From Shewanella sp. SG41-4 (GTDB taxonomy: Bacteria; Pseudomonadota; Gammaproteobacteria; Enterobacterales; Shewanellaceae): a stretch of DNA of 64,000 nt. The position numbers and the translations under genes were made by a program. The DNA lies in contig NZ_JACJFI010000002.1 of NCBI RefSeq assembly GCF_014164505.1, positions 1-64,000 on the forward strand. Reading direction: 5' to 3'. Shown piece after piece: positions 45,790 through 56,399 of this stretch; the first letter of the stretch is position 1; the number at the start of each line of letters is the position of its first letter. The notes beneath the pieces were generated by a model, which was not told the origin of the DNA, made no database searches, and saw only the letters and a list, made by a program, of their open reading frames with translations.

Positions 45790-45854
45790 TAAACAAATAA
45801 CACTCGAATAGCACAATGTATTGGCTAGCGGTCATAAATGGAGACGGCACTTAA

Positions 45855-47360
<1,506 letters not shown>

Positions 47361-47396
47361 CCATGGGTAAATAAACAGACCAACAAGGATTGTAAA

Positions 47397-47807
47397 ATGC
47401 TATCAGCACACATGAACCTTAAAATTTTGCTGCCCTATAAGGTTTTTGCCCAGCTGCAACATGTGGTGCGCATTGTTGCTGTTACGCCTCAAGGTTCGTT
47501 TGGTATCTTGCCACATCGACTTGACTGTGTGGCGTCATTAACTGCTGGGTTACTGGTTTATGAGTGTGAGGGCGCAGATGAAGTCTACGTTGCTATTGAT
47601 GAAGGTGTACTAGTTAAAACAGGCTTTGATGTAGTGATTTCGGTGCGTAATGCGATTGGTGGTTTGGTGTTGAGCGACTTGCACCAAGCTGTTAAACAAG
47701 AATTTATGCACCTCGATGAACAAGAACAACAACTGCGTTCGGTGCTGGTCAAAATGGAAAGTAATTTCATGCGCCGCCTGACTGACTTTCACCATGACAG
47801 GCCCTAA
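47397..47807 (+). CDS. atpC: N-type ATPase, epsilon subunit
   Basis: A 136-residue F1 epsilon subunit. The N-terminal beta sandwich is seen (MNLKILLPYKVFAQLQHVVR, then VTPQGSFGILPHRLDCVASL and VYVAIDEGVLVKTG), followed by a helical tail (HLDEQEQQLRSVLVKMESNF). The GSFGILP loop is the family signature. It couples F1 rotation to the c-ring. AAGGATTG precedes the ATG. It is the second gene of the operon, 36 bases after atpD, as expected for N-ATPases. Confidence 0.9.
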   Translation: MLSAHMNLKILLPYKVFAQLQHVVRIVAVTPQGSFGILPHRLDCVASLTAGLLVYECEGADEVYVAIDEGVLVKTGFDVVISVRNAIGGLVLSDLHQAVKQEFMHLDEQEQQLRSVLVKMESNFMRRLTDFHHDRP

Positions 47808-47809
47808 CT

Positions 47810-48202
47810 ATGAATAATAAATCAGAGGAAGATATCACCCCAGAAAAATCAAATTCTGAATCATTAAATTCTGAATCATTAACGCCTGAAAAAAATACGT
47901 CCAACAACCAAAAGTTTAGCCAGCAAGTTGATGACATGGCGACACGAAAACTAAAGGCGCAACGACATATTAACAAAACAGTATGGACCGGTTTTGGGAT
48001 GATGGGGCTTATTGGTTGGTCGGTGGTGATCCCAACGGTGCTTGGTGCCGCACTCGGCATTTGGTTGGATGAACACTATCCAGGTGAACACTCAAAAACC
48101 TTAATGTTACTGATTATTGGTTTATGCCTTGGGTGTTTTAATGCATGGCATTGGGTTGATAAAGAAGACAAGGAAATTCATCGAGATGATGAACTTGATT
48201 GA
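47810..48202 (+). CDS. atpQ: N-type ATPase accessory AtpQ (AtpI/gene-1-like)
   Basis: A 130-residue protein with two membrane helices (TGFGMMGLIGWSVVIPTVLG and MLLIIGLCLGCFNAWHWV). They fit the ATPase gene-1/AtpI family, thought to help c-ring assembly. In N-ATPase operons this position is AtpQ. The N terminus is variable and carries an exact 15-bp duplication that encodes NSESL twice (47851-47880). It starts two bases after the atpC stop. Confidence 0.85.
   Translation: MNNKSEEDITPEKSNSESLNSESLTPEKNTSNNQKFSQQVDDMATRKLKAQRHINKTVWTGFGMMGLIGWSVVIPTVLGAALGIWLDEHYPGEHSKTLMLLIIGLCLGCFNAWHWVDKEDKEIHRDDELD
47851..47880 (+). repeat. 15-bp exact tandem duplication inside atpQ
   Basis: AAATTCTGAATCATT is present twice in a row (47851-47865 and 47866-47880), in frame, so it adds five residues to the cytoplasmic N terminus of AtpQ. 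It is one of several such expansions in this operon. Confidence 0.95.
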
Positions 48203-48209
48203 CTTTGCA

Positions 48210-48413
48210 GGCAACTTATTGCTGAAAAGTCAGTTGATACTACATTTGTTGATAGAAAAGTAGATGATAAAAAACGCATGATGGTGAATCAATTTAGGGC
48301 AACTTATTGCTGAAAAGTCAGTTGATGGCAATTTAGTTGATGGAAAAGTACTTGATAGCAAAGCGCTTGATAAAAAAGTACTTAATAGAAATTTACTTGA
48401 TGGAAAAGTGGTT
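48210..48413 (+). repeat. Direct repeats and degenerate 15-mers between atpQ and atpR
   Basis: A 29-bp sequence starting GGCAACTTATTGCTGAAAAG occurs at 48210-48238 and again, exactly, at 48298-48326. From 48327 to the atpR start is a series of degenerate 15-base units. In the atpR frame they read as VLDGK/VLDSK/ALDKK/VLNRN/LLDGK-like pentapeptides and continue into the first residues of AtpR (MENLLVDN). There is no usable start codon upstream of 48408 in this frame. The other N-ATPase junctions in the operon are only 1-90 bases. Confidence 0.85.
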
Positions 48414-48770
48414 ATGGAAAACTTACTTGTAGACAATATATTTGTAGAGCTCGCATTGGTATTACTGGCTGGTGTATTGCTAGGGGTGTTTTTTTTCGCC
48501 GGACTTTGGTGGACGGTTAGCCAGCTAAAATCGACTCGCCATGTTGCGTTGTTATTTATCTTCAGTCTGCTATTTCGCTCCACCATAGTGATCGTTGGAT
48601 TCTATTTTATTGCTGGCGAAAACTGGCATCGTCTATTGGCAGGATTACTCGGATTTATGTTAGTTCGCCTCTTGGCAACGCGATATACCCTGCAGCAAGA
48701 GCAGACTCCGTCATTGGGAAAAACACTCATAGTCGACAAAATAGTCGATAAACAAGAAGACAGCTTATGA
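48414..48770 (+). CDS. atpR: N-type ATPase accessory membrane protein AtpR
   Basis: A 118-residue inner-membrane protein with three predicted helices: ELALVLLAGVLLGVFFFAGL, then HVALLFIFSLLFRSTIVIVG, then LLAGLLGFMLVRLLATRYTL. The conserved arginine in FRSTIV and in VRLLATR, plus position between atpQ and atpB, fit the AtpR family, proposed to interact with the c subunits. The ATG at 48414 is used; GTG at 48408 is possible. The coding N terminus joins a degenerate 15-bp array. It overlaps atpB by four bases. Confidence 0.85.
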   Translation: MENLLVDNIFVELALVLLAGVLLGVFFFAGLWWTVSQLKSTRHVALLFIFSLLFRSTIVIVGFYFIAGENWHRLLAGLLGFMLVRLLATRYTLQQEQTPSLGKTLIVDKIVDKQEDSL

Positions 48771-49561
48771 ACCTTAGCCCTGACCAAATAATTTTCTGGC
48801 AAATGAGCTTTGTTAAGCTCAACGCCACGATTGTATTTACCTGGGTAGTGATGCTGCTACTGGTGGTGGGTTCAATCCTGATTACCAGAAAATTATCTAA
48901 GGATATGCAGCGTTCTCGCTGGCAAAATTTGCTGGAAGTTGTCGTCATTACCATCAGCCAACAGATTGAAGAGGTTGGTCTGAATAATCCTCATAAATAT
49001 CTTGGATTTCTCGGCTCGTTATTTTTGTTTATTGCCATCTCCGCCATCTGTACGGTGATCCCCGGCTTCGAACCGCCTACGGGTTCACTTTCCAGTACTG
49101 TGGCTTTGGCGTTATGTGTATTTGTAGCAGTACCGATGTTTGGTATTGAGAAGCAAGGCTGGCGCGGCTACCTAGCCACCTACACCAAGCCAACTGCCAT
49201 TATGTTGCCATTTAACCTTATCAGTGAAGTGTCGCGGACGCTGGCCTTAGCGGTGCGGTTGTTTGGCAACATGATGAGTGGCGTGATGATTATCGGTATT
49301 CTACTGAGTATTGCCCCCTTTTTGTTTCCAATCGTAATGACACTGCTGGGTTTACTCACCGGCATAGTACAGGCCTATATATTTTTTATTTTGGCAACCG
49401 TTTACATCGCTGCGGCTACGCGCATTCAACGACCTGAGCACGAACTAGCACAAGATAGTTCTGCCACTACGCAGCAACATGATACAATGCCAGCTCCTGA
49501 GCTATGGGCTAATAGCTACGAACGAAGAGCTATTAGCTATGGGCTACGTACTTTGTGCTAG
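48767..49561 (+). CDS. atpB: N-type ATPase, F0 subunit a
   Basis: A 264-residue F0 a subunit with about five to six helices. The essential stator arginine is R164 in LALAVRLFGNMMSGVMI, and the last helices show PIVMTLLGLLTGIVQAYIFF. It forms half the ion channel with the c ring. Residues from about 243 are unusual (LWANSYERRAISYGLRTLC) and are encoded by a repeat block at 49499-49560, so the C-terminal tail appears to have been extended by repeat growth. The ATG overlaps the atpR stop. An 85-base spacer of similar repeats follows before atpE. Confidence 0.92.
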   Translation: MNLSPDQIIFWQMSFVKLNATIVFTWVVMLLLVVGSILITRKLSKDMQRSRWQNLLEVVVITISQQIEEVGLNNPHKYLGFLGSLFLFIAISAICTVIPGFEPPTGSLSSTVALALCVFVAVPMFGIEKQGWRGYLATYTKPTAIMLPFNLISEVSRTLALAVRLFGNMMSGVMIIGILLSIAPFLFPIVMTLLGLLTGIVQAYIFFILATVYIAAATRIQRPEHELAQDSSATTQQHDTMPAPELWANSYERRAISYGLRTLC

Positions 49562-49620
49562 TAATTATGCACTACGAACTATGAATTCTGAATTATGGAT
49601 TATGATATTGTACCTTATGA
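49499..49620 (+). repeat. Degenerate repeats at the atpB 3' end and beyond
   Basis: AGCTATGGGCTA occurs at 49500-49511 and 49535-49546. GCTAATAGCT (49508-49517) and AGCTATTAGC (49528-49537) form a 10-bp inverted repeat. A string of CTATGAATTCTGAATTATGG-like words follows to about 49620. The block covers the last residues of AtpB and the gap before atpE. Confidence 0.8.
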
Positions 49621-49651
49621 TCTAACACCTTAATGAGATGTAGGAGTGATT

Positions 49652-49933
49652 ATGGACAGCATAACAATTATTGCAATGGTATCGATTATCACCGCGGGGT
49701 TTACCATCACCATCGGCGTGATTGGACCTTCGCTAGGAGAAGGAAAAGCGGTAGCAACGGCTTTATCCTCTTTGGCACAGCAGCCAGATGCATCCGCCAC
49801 GATTACCCGTACACTATTTGTCGGTTTAGCGATGATCGAATCAACCGCGATTTATTGCTTTGTGGTAACGATGATACTGCTGTTTGCCAACCCTTTTTGG
49901 AATTACTTCATCGACCAAGCTGCGGGTATATAG
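49652..49933 (+). CDS. atpE: N-type ATPase, F0 subunit c with Na+-binding signature
   Basis: A 93-residue two-helix c subunit. Helix 1 has GPSLGEGKAVATAL, with E30 at the position of the sodium-ligand Gln of Na+ F-ATPases. Helix 2 has MIESTAIY, with E63, S64, T65 and Y68 matching the I. tartaricus ES/T-Y sodium site. Two carboxylates per hairpin are the N-ATPase hallmark. The ATG at 49652 has AGGAG five bases upstream. It would form a large ring that binds and rotates with Na+ (or H+ if the second carboxylate changes selectivity). Confidence 0.93.
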   Translation: MDSITIIAMVSIITAGFTITIGVIGPSLGEGKAVATALSSLAQQPDASATITRTLFVGLAMIESTAIYCFVVTMILLFANPFWNYFIDQAAGI

Positions 49934-49936
49934 GCT

Positions 49937-50773
49937 ATGTTAATCGATTGGTTTACCGTATTTGCGCAAGTGATAAATTTTTTGGTACTCGTGTGGTTGC
50001 TGAAGCGATTTTTATATCGGCCCATTCTTAATGCCATAGATGCCCGTGAACAACGGATTGCAGCACAAATCGCCGACACCGATGCGAAAGGGATCGAAGC
50101 CGATCTTCGGTGCGAAGAATTTCAGCAGAAAAATACCGATTTTGAACAACAAAAAACCACCCGCATGAATCAGCTAAGAGATGAAACCAAAGCCGAGCGT
50201 GCACGTTTGCTTGAAGCGGTAAGGGTAGAGTCGGAAGAGTTGCGGAGAAAATTACAAATAGCCCTTAAAAACGAGCAACTCGATTTGCAAGGTGCTATCA
50301 GCCGGGGGGCTCGGGATGAAATATTCTCGATAGCGCGCAAAGTACTTGGCGATCTTGCTGGCACCACTCTAGAAGCCGCCATGACAGAGGTTTTTATTAA
50401 TCGTTTGCATAGCTTAAATGATGAGGAAGTGGCCACGCTACAATCAGCAATATCCCCGCCAATGAATGTCTCTACACAAGCTATTCTTGTGCGAACCGCC
50501 TTTGCACTTCCAAAGCAGCAATGCTCACTCGTTGAAGTAGCCATTAAAAAAATATTAGATCATGATCTACCAATCCGCTTCGAGACTGAGCCTGATGTAA
50601 TCAGTGGAATTGAGCTCAGCATCAACGGTCAAAAAATCTCGTGGAGTATTAACGAATACCTTAGCTCACTGGCAAAGCGGGTTGACGAGTTACTGCAACC
50701 CCCAATAAACATTGAACAAGCGGCCCCTACTCAGCCAACAACAAAGAAAGACAGTCATGAAATCGACACCTAA
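49937..50773 (+). CDS. atpF: N-type ATPase, F0 subunit b with delta-like C terminus
   Basis: A 278-residue stator subunit. An N-terminal membrane helix ([20 protein letters not shown]) is followed by a long coiled coil (about 30-140, rich in Glu/Gln/Arg) as in b. Residues about 165-260 resemble the C-terminal part of OSCP/delta ([20 protein letters not shown], then [12 protein letters not shown]), which would replace the missing separate delta gene. The final Pro/Thr/Gln tail is unstructured. It overlaps atpA by 17 bases. Confidence 0.88.
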   Translation: MLIDWFTVFAQVINFLVLVWLLKRFLYRPILNAIDAREQRIAAQIADTDAKGIEADLRCEEFQQKNTDFEQQKTTRMNQLRDETKAERARLLEAVRVESEELRRKLQIALKNEQLDLQGAISRGARDEIFSIARKVLGDLAGTTLEAAMTEVFINRLHSLNDEEVATLQSAISPPMNVSTQAILVRTAFALPKQQCSLVEVAIKKILDHDLPIRFETEPDVISGIELSINGQKISWSINEYLSSLAKRVDELLQPPINIEQAAPTQPTTKKDSHEIDT

Positions 50774-52304
50774 ATTGCTGCAAGCAACATTTGAGCAGAC
50801 ATTGTCGATTCTGCAGCAAGCCCGACTGTCTTTTTCACCACAACTGCAACCACGAGAAATAGGCATCATCACCAGCATTGCCACCGGCATAGCAAAAGTG
50901 TCTGGTTTACCAGGAGTCGGTTTTGAAGAAGTGTTGAAATTCCCAGGAGATATTTTTGGCATTGCCTTTAATGTTGATGAAGATGAAATTGGTGCAGTAC
51001 TGCTAGGGGATTATTGGCATTTGCAGGCCGGTGATGAAGTTGAACGTTGCGGCCATTTAGTCGATGTACCTGTAGGAGAAGGCCTTATCGGCCGTATTAT
51101 CAATCCTATCGGTGAGCCCTTAGACAGTAAAGGTAAACTGATTACCAGTACACGCCTTCCTGTTGAGCGTCCATCGCCTGCCATTATGGATCGGGCACCT
51201 GTTAGTGTGCCTTTACAAACTGGTATCAAAGTTATCGATGCGCTTATTCCCGTAGGTCTTGGGCAACGCGAATTGATTCTCGGTGATAGGCAAACCGGTA
51301 AAACAGCCATTGCCCTTGATACCATACTCAATCAGCGTGACAAAAACGTACTCTGCGTGTATTGCGCCATTGGACAGCGCGCCTCAGGGGTGGCCAAAGT
51401 AATTACGACACTGCGAGAACAAGGAGCCCTTGAATACACAGTTGTCGTGGTGACCGAAGGTAATGATCCTCCAGGCCTCGCGTATATTGCCCCTTATGCG
51501 GCGACGAGTATTGCCGAGTATTTTATGCAGCAAGGCCGCGATGTATTAATTGTTTACGACGACCTGACTCACCATGCACGAGCTTATCGAGAGCTGTCGC
51601 TGTTATTACGTCGGCCGCCCGGTCGTGAAGCTTTTCCCGGCGATATCTTTTACATCCATTCGAGACTATTAGAGCGGGCGACTCACTTGAGTCAACATCT
51701 AGGAGGGGGCTCATTAACTGCGCTACCCATTATTGAAACCGAAGCGCAGGATATCTCCGCCTATATTCCCACTAATCTTATTTCAATTACCGATGGGCAG
51801 ATATATCTTTCACCCTCGCTATTTGAACTGGGCGTACTGCCCGCCGTAGACGTCGGAAAATCGGTTTCTCGTGTCGGCGGTAAGGCGCAACGAGCGGCTT
51901 ACCGAGCCGTCGCATCAAACCTCAAATTGGCTTATGGTCAGTTTGAGGAACTGGAAACATTTGCGAGCTTTGGCGCACGATTAGATGACAGCACACTAAA
52001 AATTATCGATCACGGTCGACGCATTCGCGCTTGCCTGAAACAAGCAGAGTCAACTCCTATTTCGATGATTGAACAAATTGCAGTATTACTGGCATTAACC
52101 GCTAATCTATTTGATGAAATCCCTTTAGAGGCCATGAACGAAGCTGAATTGGCCGTTCGCGCTGCCGTTGCAGATATTCCTGACGAGATATCTGCACGAT
52201 TAGAAAGCGCCAAAAAATTAACTGATGAAGATCGCGACGCGATTTTGCAGGCTGTCCGCAATGTACTAGCACCATTTACGCCTACCCAAAAGCTAAGGAA
52301 ATAA
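50757..52304 (+). CDS. atpA: N-type ATPase, F1 alpha subunit
   Basis: A 515-residue alpha subunit. The barrel opens [20 protein letters not shown], then GDRQTGKT Walker A (176-183), followed by [38 protein letters not shown] and [19 protein letters not shown]. The ATG at 50757 overlaps the end of atpF by 17 bases; an upstream TTG frame would extend it without a ribosome site. Alpha regulates the catalytic beta sites. Confidence 0.93.
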   Translation: MKSTPKLLQATFEQTLSILQQARLSFSPQLQPREIGIITSIATGIAKVSGLPGVGFEEVLKFPGDIFGIAFNVDEDEIGAVLLGDYWHLQAGDEVERCGHLVDVPVGEGLIGRIINPIGEPLDSKGKLITSTRLPVERPSPAIMDRAPVSVPLQTGIKVIDALIPVGLGQRELILGDRQTGKTAIALDTILNQRDKNVLCVYCAIGQRASGVAKVITTLREQGALEYTVVVVTEGNDPPGLAYIAPYAATSIAEYFMQQGRDVLIVYDDLTHHARAYRELSLLLRRPPGREAFPGDIFYIHSRLLERATHLSQHLGGGSLTALPIIETEAQDISAYIPTNLISITDGQIYLSPSLFELGVLPAVDVGKSVSRVGGKAQRAAYRAVASNLKLAYGQFEELETFASFGARLDDSTLKIIDHGRRIRACLKQAESTPISMIEQIAVLLALTANLFDEIPLEAMNEAELAVRAAVADIPDEISARLESAKKLTDEDRDAILQAVRNVLAPFTPTQKLRK

Positions 52305-52305
52305 C

Positions 52306-53184
52306 ATGAGTGAAGGGGTTGCCAGTCTACGTCACCAAATCAACAGTGCGGAAGAACTTGAATCCGTAGTACGCAGCATGAAAGCCATGGCGTCGTCGAA
52401 TATTAGCCAATACGAAAACGCAGTTCGCTCGTTAGATGATTATTATCGTACCGTGCAACTTGGGTTAACGACCTGTTTCAAACAACATAAAACCTCTAGC
52501 ATTATAGGAAGAAAACCACAGCCTGATAAAGCAGCTATTGCAGTAATCGTATTTGGTTCGAATCAAGGGCTTGTCGGTCAATTCAACGAAGTAATGGTAA
52601 CGTTTGTTAGCGATTCATTAATGAAGTTACCGGGCAATAAAACCCTATGGGCTGTGGGTGAGCGCCTTCAGTCGCGACTAGCAGAGACCAAGTTGACGCT
52701 GGAGGCGGGGTTTGAACTGCCAAACTCCATTGGTACTATTTCTACACTGGTCGGTAAGATTTTAATTGAAATAGAATCACAACGAGAGCAGGGGTTTATC
52801 GACCGGGTTTATCTATTTCACCATCGTCCACATTCCGGTTCAATATATACGCCAGTGAGCCAACAACTTTTACCACTGGATCAGCACTGGCGCCATCACC
52901 TAGCTCACATTCACTGGCCGACCAATAACTTACCCGAAGTTATGCCTGATCGGGAGCAAACATTACGTGCAATGGTGCGCGAATATCTGTTTGTCAGTCT
53001 ATTCAGAGCTTGCGCTGAATCACTTGCCAGTGAAAATGCCAGTCGACTGTCTGCTATGCAGCGCGCAGAAAAAAACATCAATGAATTACAAGCCAGCCTC
53101 AAGCAAAGGTTTCATTGCCTGCGTCAAAGTAGTATCGACGCCGAATTGTTCGATGTAATTTGTGGATTTGGATCGATGAAATAG
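52306..53184 (+). CDS. atpG: N-type ATPase, F1 gamma subunit
   Basis: A 292-residue central stalk. N-terminal SLRHQINSAEELESVVRSMK and C-terminal RLSAMQRAEKNINELQASLK are the paired coiled-coil helices, and VIVFGSNQGLVGQFNEVMV is the central domain. It is more divergent than housekeeping gamma, as is usual for N-ATPases. The ATG follows AAGGAAATAAC, and the gene begins two bases after atpA. It closes the nine-gene operon; a palindrome lies about 160 bases later. Confidence 0.92.
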   Translation: MSEGVASLRHQINSAEELESVVRSMKAMASSNISQYENAVRSLDDYYRTVQLGLTTCFKQHKTSSIIGRKPQPDKAAIAVIVFGSNQGLVGQFNEVMVTFVSDSLMKLPGNKTLWAVGERLQSRLAETKLTLEAGFELPNSIGTISTLVGKILIEIESQREQGFIDRVYLFHHRPHSGSIYTPVSQQLLPLDQHWRHHLAHIHWPTNNLPEVMPDREQTLRAMVREYLFVSLFRACAESLASENASRLSAMQRAEKNINELQASLKQRFHCLRQSSIDAELFDVICGFGSMK

Positions 53185-53339
53185 AGATAGGGTTGAATAA
53201 TAAGGAGACGTGAACTTTTCTGTTTTTGTTAGATATTAGCAGTAGTTTTGCTTTAGGATTTACAACATTAGGTTTTGCTCTTAACTCAGCAACAACGTGC
53301 AGAGTTAACTCTATTAAGTAAACATACTTTTAAATTCAA

Positions 53340-53373
53340 CGGTTAACTAATCAGAGTTCAGGTTAGTTAACCG
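53340..53373. promoter_or_regulatory. 11-bp inverted repeat upstream of Crp-family gene
   Basis: CGGTTAACTAA (53340-53350) pairs with TTAGTTAACCG (53363-53373). A T-run follows only after a further ten bases, so it could be a weak atpG terminator or an operator for the regulator that starts 50 bases later. Confidence 0.5.
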
Positions 53374-53425
53374 CACTTTCAGTTTTTTTAATAATTATGT
53401 TAGATTAAAAGTTAAAGCATTTTTT

Positions 53426-54118
53426 GTGGGTACTATCCTGAAAACTCTTAAATTTTACAATTGGTTAGACAGTCTTCCTAAAGGTGTACAAAATGAAATA
53501 TTTAACTTGATGACCGAACGAACATTGTCTGACGGTGAAGCGTTATTTCATATCGGAGAAGAGTCTAACGAACTCTATCAGATAATAACGGGTAAAATTA
53601 AATGCAATATGTACAGCCATGACGGAAAAGAAGTGGTTATCAGTACATTGCTTTCGGGAGAGACGTTTGGCGAGCAAGGGTTACTGGATGGTTTAACCAG
53701 AGCGACCAATACTTACTCTGTGGGAGTTTCTCTTGTTAAGGTGTTAAATAAAAAGTACTTTTCTCAGTTATGTATCAAACATCCTGAGATTAACGCTCAA
53801 CTTATTGTCATGTTTAGTCATCGAATGAGAATGGCATTTGAAATTAATACCGATAACCTTACTTTGCCTCTACGGCAAAGACTTTTTCGATGTCTACATC
53901 GAATAGTGGTCAGTTTAAGCGCTACGCCAACCGTTGATAACGCTCTGTCTGTTGACATCTCTCACGATGAACTGGCAAGAATGGTCGGCGCCTCTAGGCA
54001 AAATGTCAGTAAAGAGCTAAAGCAAATGGAGCGTGACGGGCTACTCACCATTCAATACGGGAAGATGGTAATTAATAACCTTCAAGCCCTCGAAAAAGAA
54101 TATTATGCTAGCAATTAA
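53426..54118 (+). CDS. Crp/Fnr-family transcriptional regulator
   Basis: A 230-residue protein with an N-terminal cyclic-nucleotide-binding-like domain (GEALFHIGEESNELYQIITG, then LLSGETFGEQGLLDGLTRAT) and a C-terminal Crp HTH (ISHDELARMVGASRQNVSKE). No N-terminal or central Cys cluster is present, so it is not an Fe-S FNR; it may bind a nucleotide or another ligand. The GTG start at 53426 lacks a strong ribosome site. It is tail-to-tail with the DHDPS-like gene (4-base overlap), and it follows the N-ATPase operon on the same strand, so it could control either. Confidence 0.85.
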   Translation: MGTILKTLKFYNWLDSLPKGVQNEIFNLMTERTLSDGEALFHIGEESNELYQIITGKIKCNMYSHDGKEVVISTLLSGETFGEQGLLDGLTRATNTYSVGVSLVKVLNKKYFSQLCIKHPEINAQLIVMFSHRMRMAFEINTDNLTLPLRQRLFRCLHRIVVSLSATPTVDNALSVDISHDELARMVGASRQNVSKELKQMERDGLLTIQYGKMVINNLQALEKEYYASN

Positions 54119-55077
54119 TTGCGGTACTGTTTTGCCTGTAAACCATTAACAATGCTAGTCACCTGCTCAGCTTCTTCGCTTGTTAAACTCGGCAAGGGAG
54201 TTCTAACCTTTGTATTAATGGGTATCCCCATTACGTTTAAAGCGTGTTTAATTTTAGCGTGTGAACTCGACACATTTTTTACCAGTGGCACCGGGAAAGA
54301 AGTGAGCAATTTCAACACCCAATATTGGGTGTTGCCAGCTAGCTGCAACGAATTAATAATCGGCAAAACATCTATAAGTTTATCTCTGCATTTTTTAATA
54401 CCAGCAACATTATATTCAATAGCATTGTAGTAATCTTGTGCTTGCTGAGGAGATACCGAAGCAATAGGACAAATAGCACCAGCCGCGCCCATCTTTATAA
54501 CGGGCTCCAACGCTAAGCTTAATCCGCTAAAATACAGTGTTTCAGGTAAGCAGGACAATACACCTCTAGCCGTTGGTATATGCAATGAGCTATCTTTTAT
54601 CCCAATAATGTTATCGATGTCGAGAATGGCAACAAGTTGTTTAACACTAAAAAATCGACCCGTTATTTGAGGAAAATAATAAAACAGTATCGGCTTTGAA
54701 GCGTGTTGTGCAATTTGTTTAAGCGCGTGTAAATATTCAGCGAAAGAGCTGTGATAGTAATCCGATAGCAACAGTAAAACATAATCAACATAAGGCGTGT
54801 ATGAGGTTATTTTATCTATTGCTTGCTTACTACTGTGCGCGTGAATGCCCGCGATAATCACTTTATTGTGATTTAGGTAATGATACGCTGACTCAATAAC
54901 AGCATATTGCTCACTATCAGATAAATAGGGTAACTCGCCGCCACTCCCCAGTAAGGTAACACCAGGAATATCTGATTGATTGTAATACTCCAAGCAGGCT
55001 TTTAGGCCTTGCAAATCAAGGTTTTCATTTTCGTCTAACGGCGTATGAACAACGGGGTAAATCCCTTTTTTCATCAT
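54115..55077 (-). CDS. DHDPS/NanA-family aldolase-type lyase
   Basis: A 320-residue class I aldolase-fold protein. GIYPVVHTPLDENENLDLQG opens it; the Schiff-base lysine lies in IIGIKDSSLHIP, the catalytic Tyr in PILFYYFPQITG, and the pyruvate-binding loop is GSGGELPYLSDSEQY (GSGGE replaces GTTGE, so it is not DapA). The substrate is unknown; a 2-keto-acid aldolase or dehydratase is likely. Two bases separate it from the stop of the FMN oxidase gene, so they are one operon. Confidence 0.82.
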   Translation of the reverse strand: MMKKGIYPVVHTPLDENENLDLQGLKACLEYYNQSDIPGVTLLGSGGELPYLSDSEQYAVIESAYHYLNHNKVIIAGIHAHSSKQAIDKITSYTPYVDYVLLLLSDYYHSSFAEYLHALKQIAQHASKPILFYYFPQITGRFFSVKQLVAILDIDNIIGIKDSSLHIPTARGVLSCLPETLYFSGLSLALEPVIKMGAAGAICPIASVSPQQAQDYYNAIEYNVAGIKKCRDKLIDVLPIINSLQLAGNTQYWVLKLLTSFPVPLVKNVSSSHAKIKHALNVMGIPINTKVRTPLPSLTSEEAEQVTSIVNGLQAKQYRN

Positions 55078-55079
55078 TA

Positions 55080-56300
55080 TCAGTTTTCTCCACAATGGAT
55101 GGCGCTGTGGCCAACCGTAGGGACAACAGAATCTAAATGTGAGTTAAATTGCTCAATTAAATCGATATTAATATCTTTAATGTTATTCACCCCCATTAAT
55201 CCCATGGTTGAAGTAATTTCTTGTTGAAATAGCGACAATAATGAGTTGATCCCCGCGTCACCTTGAGCAGCCATTGCATAAACCCAAGGCCGACCAATTA
55301 ACACACTATTTGCACCTAACGCGATGGCCTTGATGACATCAACACCATTACGAATACCACCATCAAGAAGAATTGATGTTTGACCGGCCACGGCGTTTGC
55401 AATGCTGGGTAATTTATTAATGGTCGACGAAACCCCGTCTAATTGACGGCCGCCATGATTAGAAATAACAATTCCATCGGCACCCGAATCTATCGCGGCT
55501 TTGGCATCGTTAACATCCATAATGCCCTTAATAATAATATTACCGTGCCAGTTTTGTCGAAGCCAAGCAATATCCTTCCATGTTGCACTTGGGTCGAACT
55601 GACTTTCAACAAATGCTTTATATCGATTAAGATCATTGGCACTTTTTACCTGATGCGTTAGATTTCCTAAGCTGTGCGGCTTACCCATCACACCAATATC
55701 AAACAACCAGCCAGGCCGTGTAAGCAACTGGGTTAAATAAGATATCTTTCCTTTTACAGTGTTACCTAGCATACCGTTACGATAATCCCGTAAACGCATA
55801 CCCGGCAATGCAAGGTCAACCGTAAACACTAGCGTATTGCAACCTGATAGCGCTGCACGATTAAGGATGTCTAACACTAACCCTCTATCACGCAACATGT
55901 ATAACTGAAACCAAAATGGCTGTTTGGTGGCTGCGTGTATTTCTTCAGCGGAACAGATTGCAACAGTAGAAAGCGTAAACGGAATAGCGTTATTTTCAGC
56001 GGCTTTTGCTGCCATGACTTCGCCTCGCCTAGCAAAAAGACCTGCCATACCCACAGGGGCGAGTGCCAAAGGCATTGAAAGGTATTCTCCAAACAGTGTT
56101 GTAGATGTGTCTATCTTTGATACGTCTCGCATCACTCTTTGTTTTAGGGTGTATTTATCAAAGTCAGCGACATTGGAACGCAGGGTTTGTTCTGCATTTG
56201 CACCGCCTTCAATATAATCGAATAAGAAGTTAGGTAAGCGCTTTTGAGCTAATTTTTTGTAATCGTTTGTTGAAACGGGAACGACGTCATACATGCTCAT
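55080..56300 (-). CDS. FMN-dependent alpha-hydroxyacid oxidase/dehydrogenase
   Basis: A 406-residue LldD-like flavoenzyme. The FMN fold opens KKLAQKRLPNFLFDYIEGGA, the substrate Tyr is in FWFQLYMLRDRG, the base His in VISNHGGRQLDGV, and the FMN lysine in NIIIKGIMDVNDA. It would oxidise an L-2-hydroxyacid (lactate or a related compound) to the 2-keto acid. A neighbouring lyase would act on a 2-keto acid. GGAG precedes the ATG at 56300. It lies 99 bases downstream of the hydrolase gene. Confidence 0.88.
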   Translation of the reverse strand: MSMYDVVPVSTNDYKKLAQKRLPNFLFDYIEGGANAEQTLRSNVADFDKYTLKQRVMRDVSKIDTSTTLFGEYLSMPLALAPVGMAGLFARRGEVMAAKAAENNAIPFTLSTVAICSAEEIHAATKQPFWFQLYMLRDRGLVLDILNRAALSGCNTLVFTVDLALPGMRLRDYRNGMLGNTVKGKISYLTQLLTRPGWLFDIGVMGKPHSLGNLTHQVKSANDLNRYKAFVESQFDPSATWKDIAWLRQNWHGNIIIKGIMDVNDAKAAIDSGADGIVISNHGGRQLDGVSSTINKLPSIANAVAGQTSILLDGGIRNGVDVIKAIALGANSVLIGRPWVYAMAAQGDAGINSLLSLFQQEITSTMGLMGVNNIKDINIDLIEQFNSHLDSVVPTVGHSAIHCGEN

Positions 56301-56399
56301 TGTTTTCTCCAAGATAAATAACCTGAACTAGGAATAACAAACGATCAAACTGGCATTGCAAACGTTACGATCTGCTTGTAATGCGATATGTCTGTTCCG

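Noticed and set aside
48203-48413. Separate small gene between atpQ and atpR
   Set aside because: The pentad frame has no start codon and the other frames contain stops, so it is treated as a repeat.
48230-48586. 118-codon minus-strand frame rich in Ser/Thr/Leu
   Set aside because: It is the antisense reading of the 15-bp array and of atpR.
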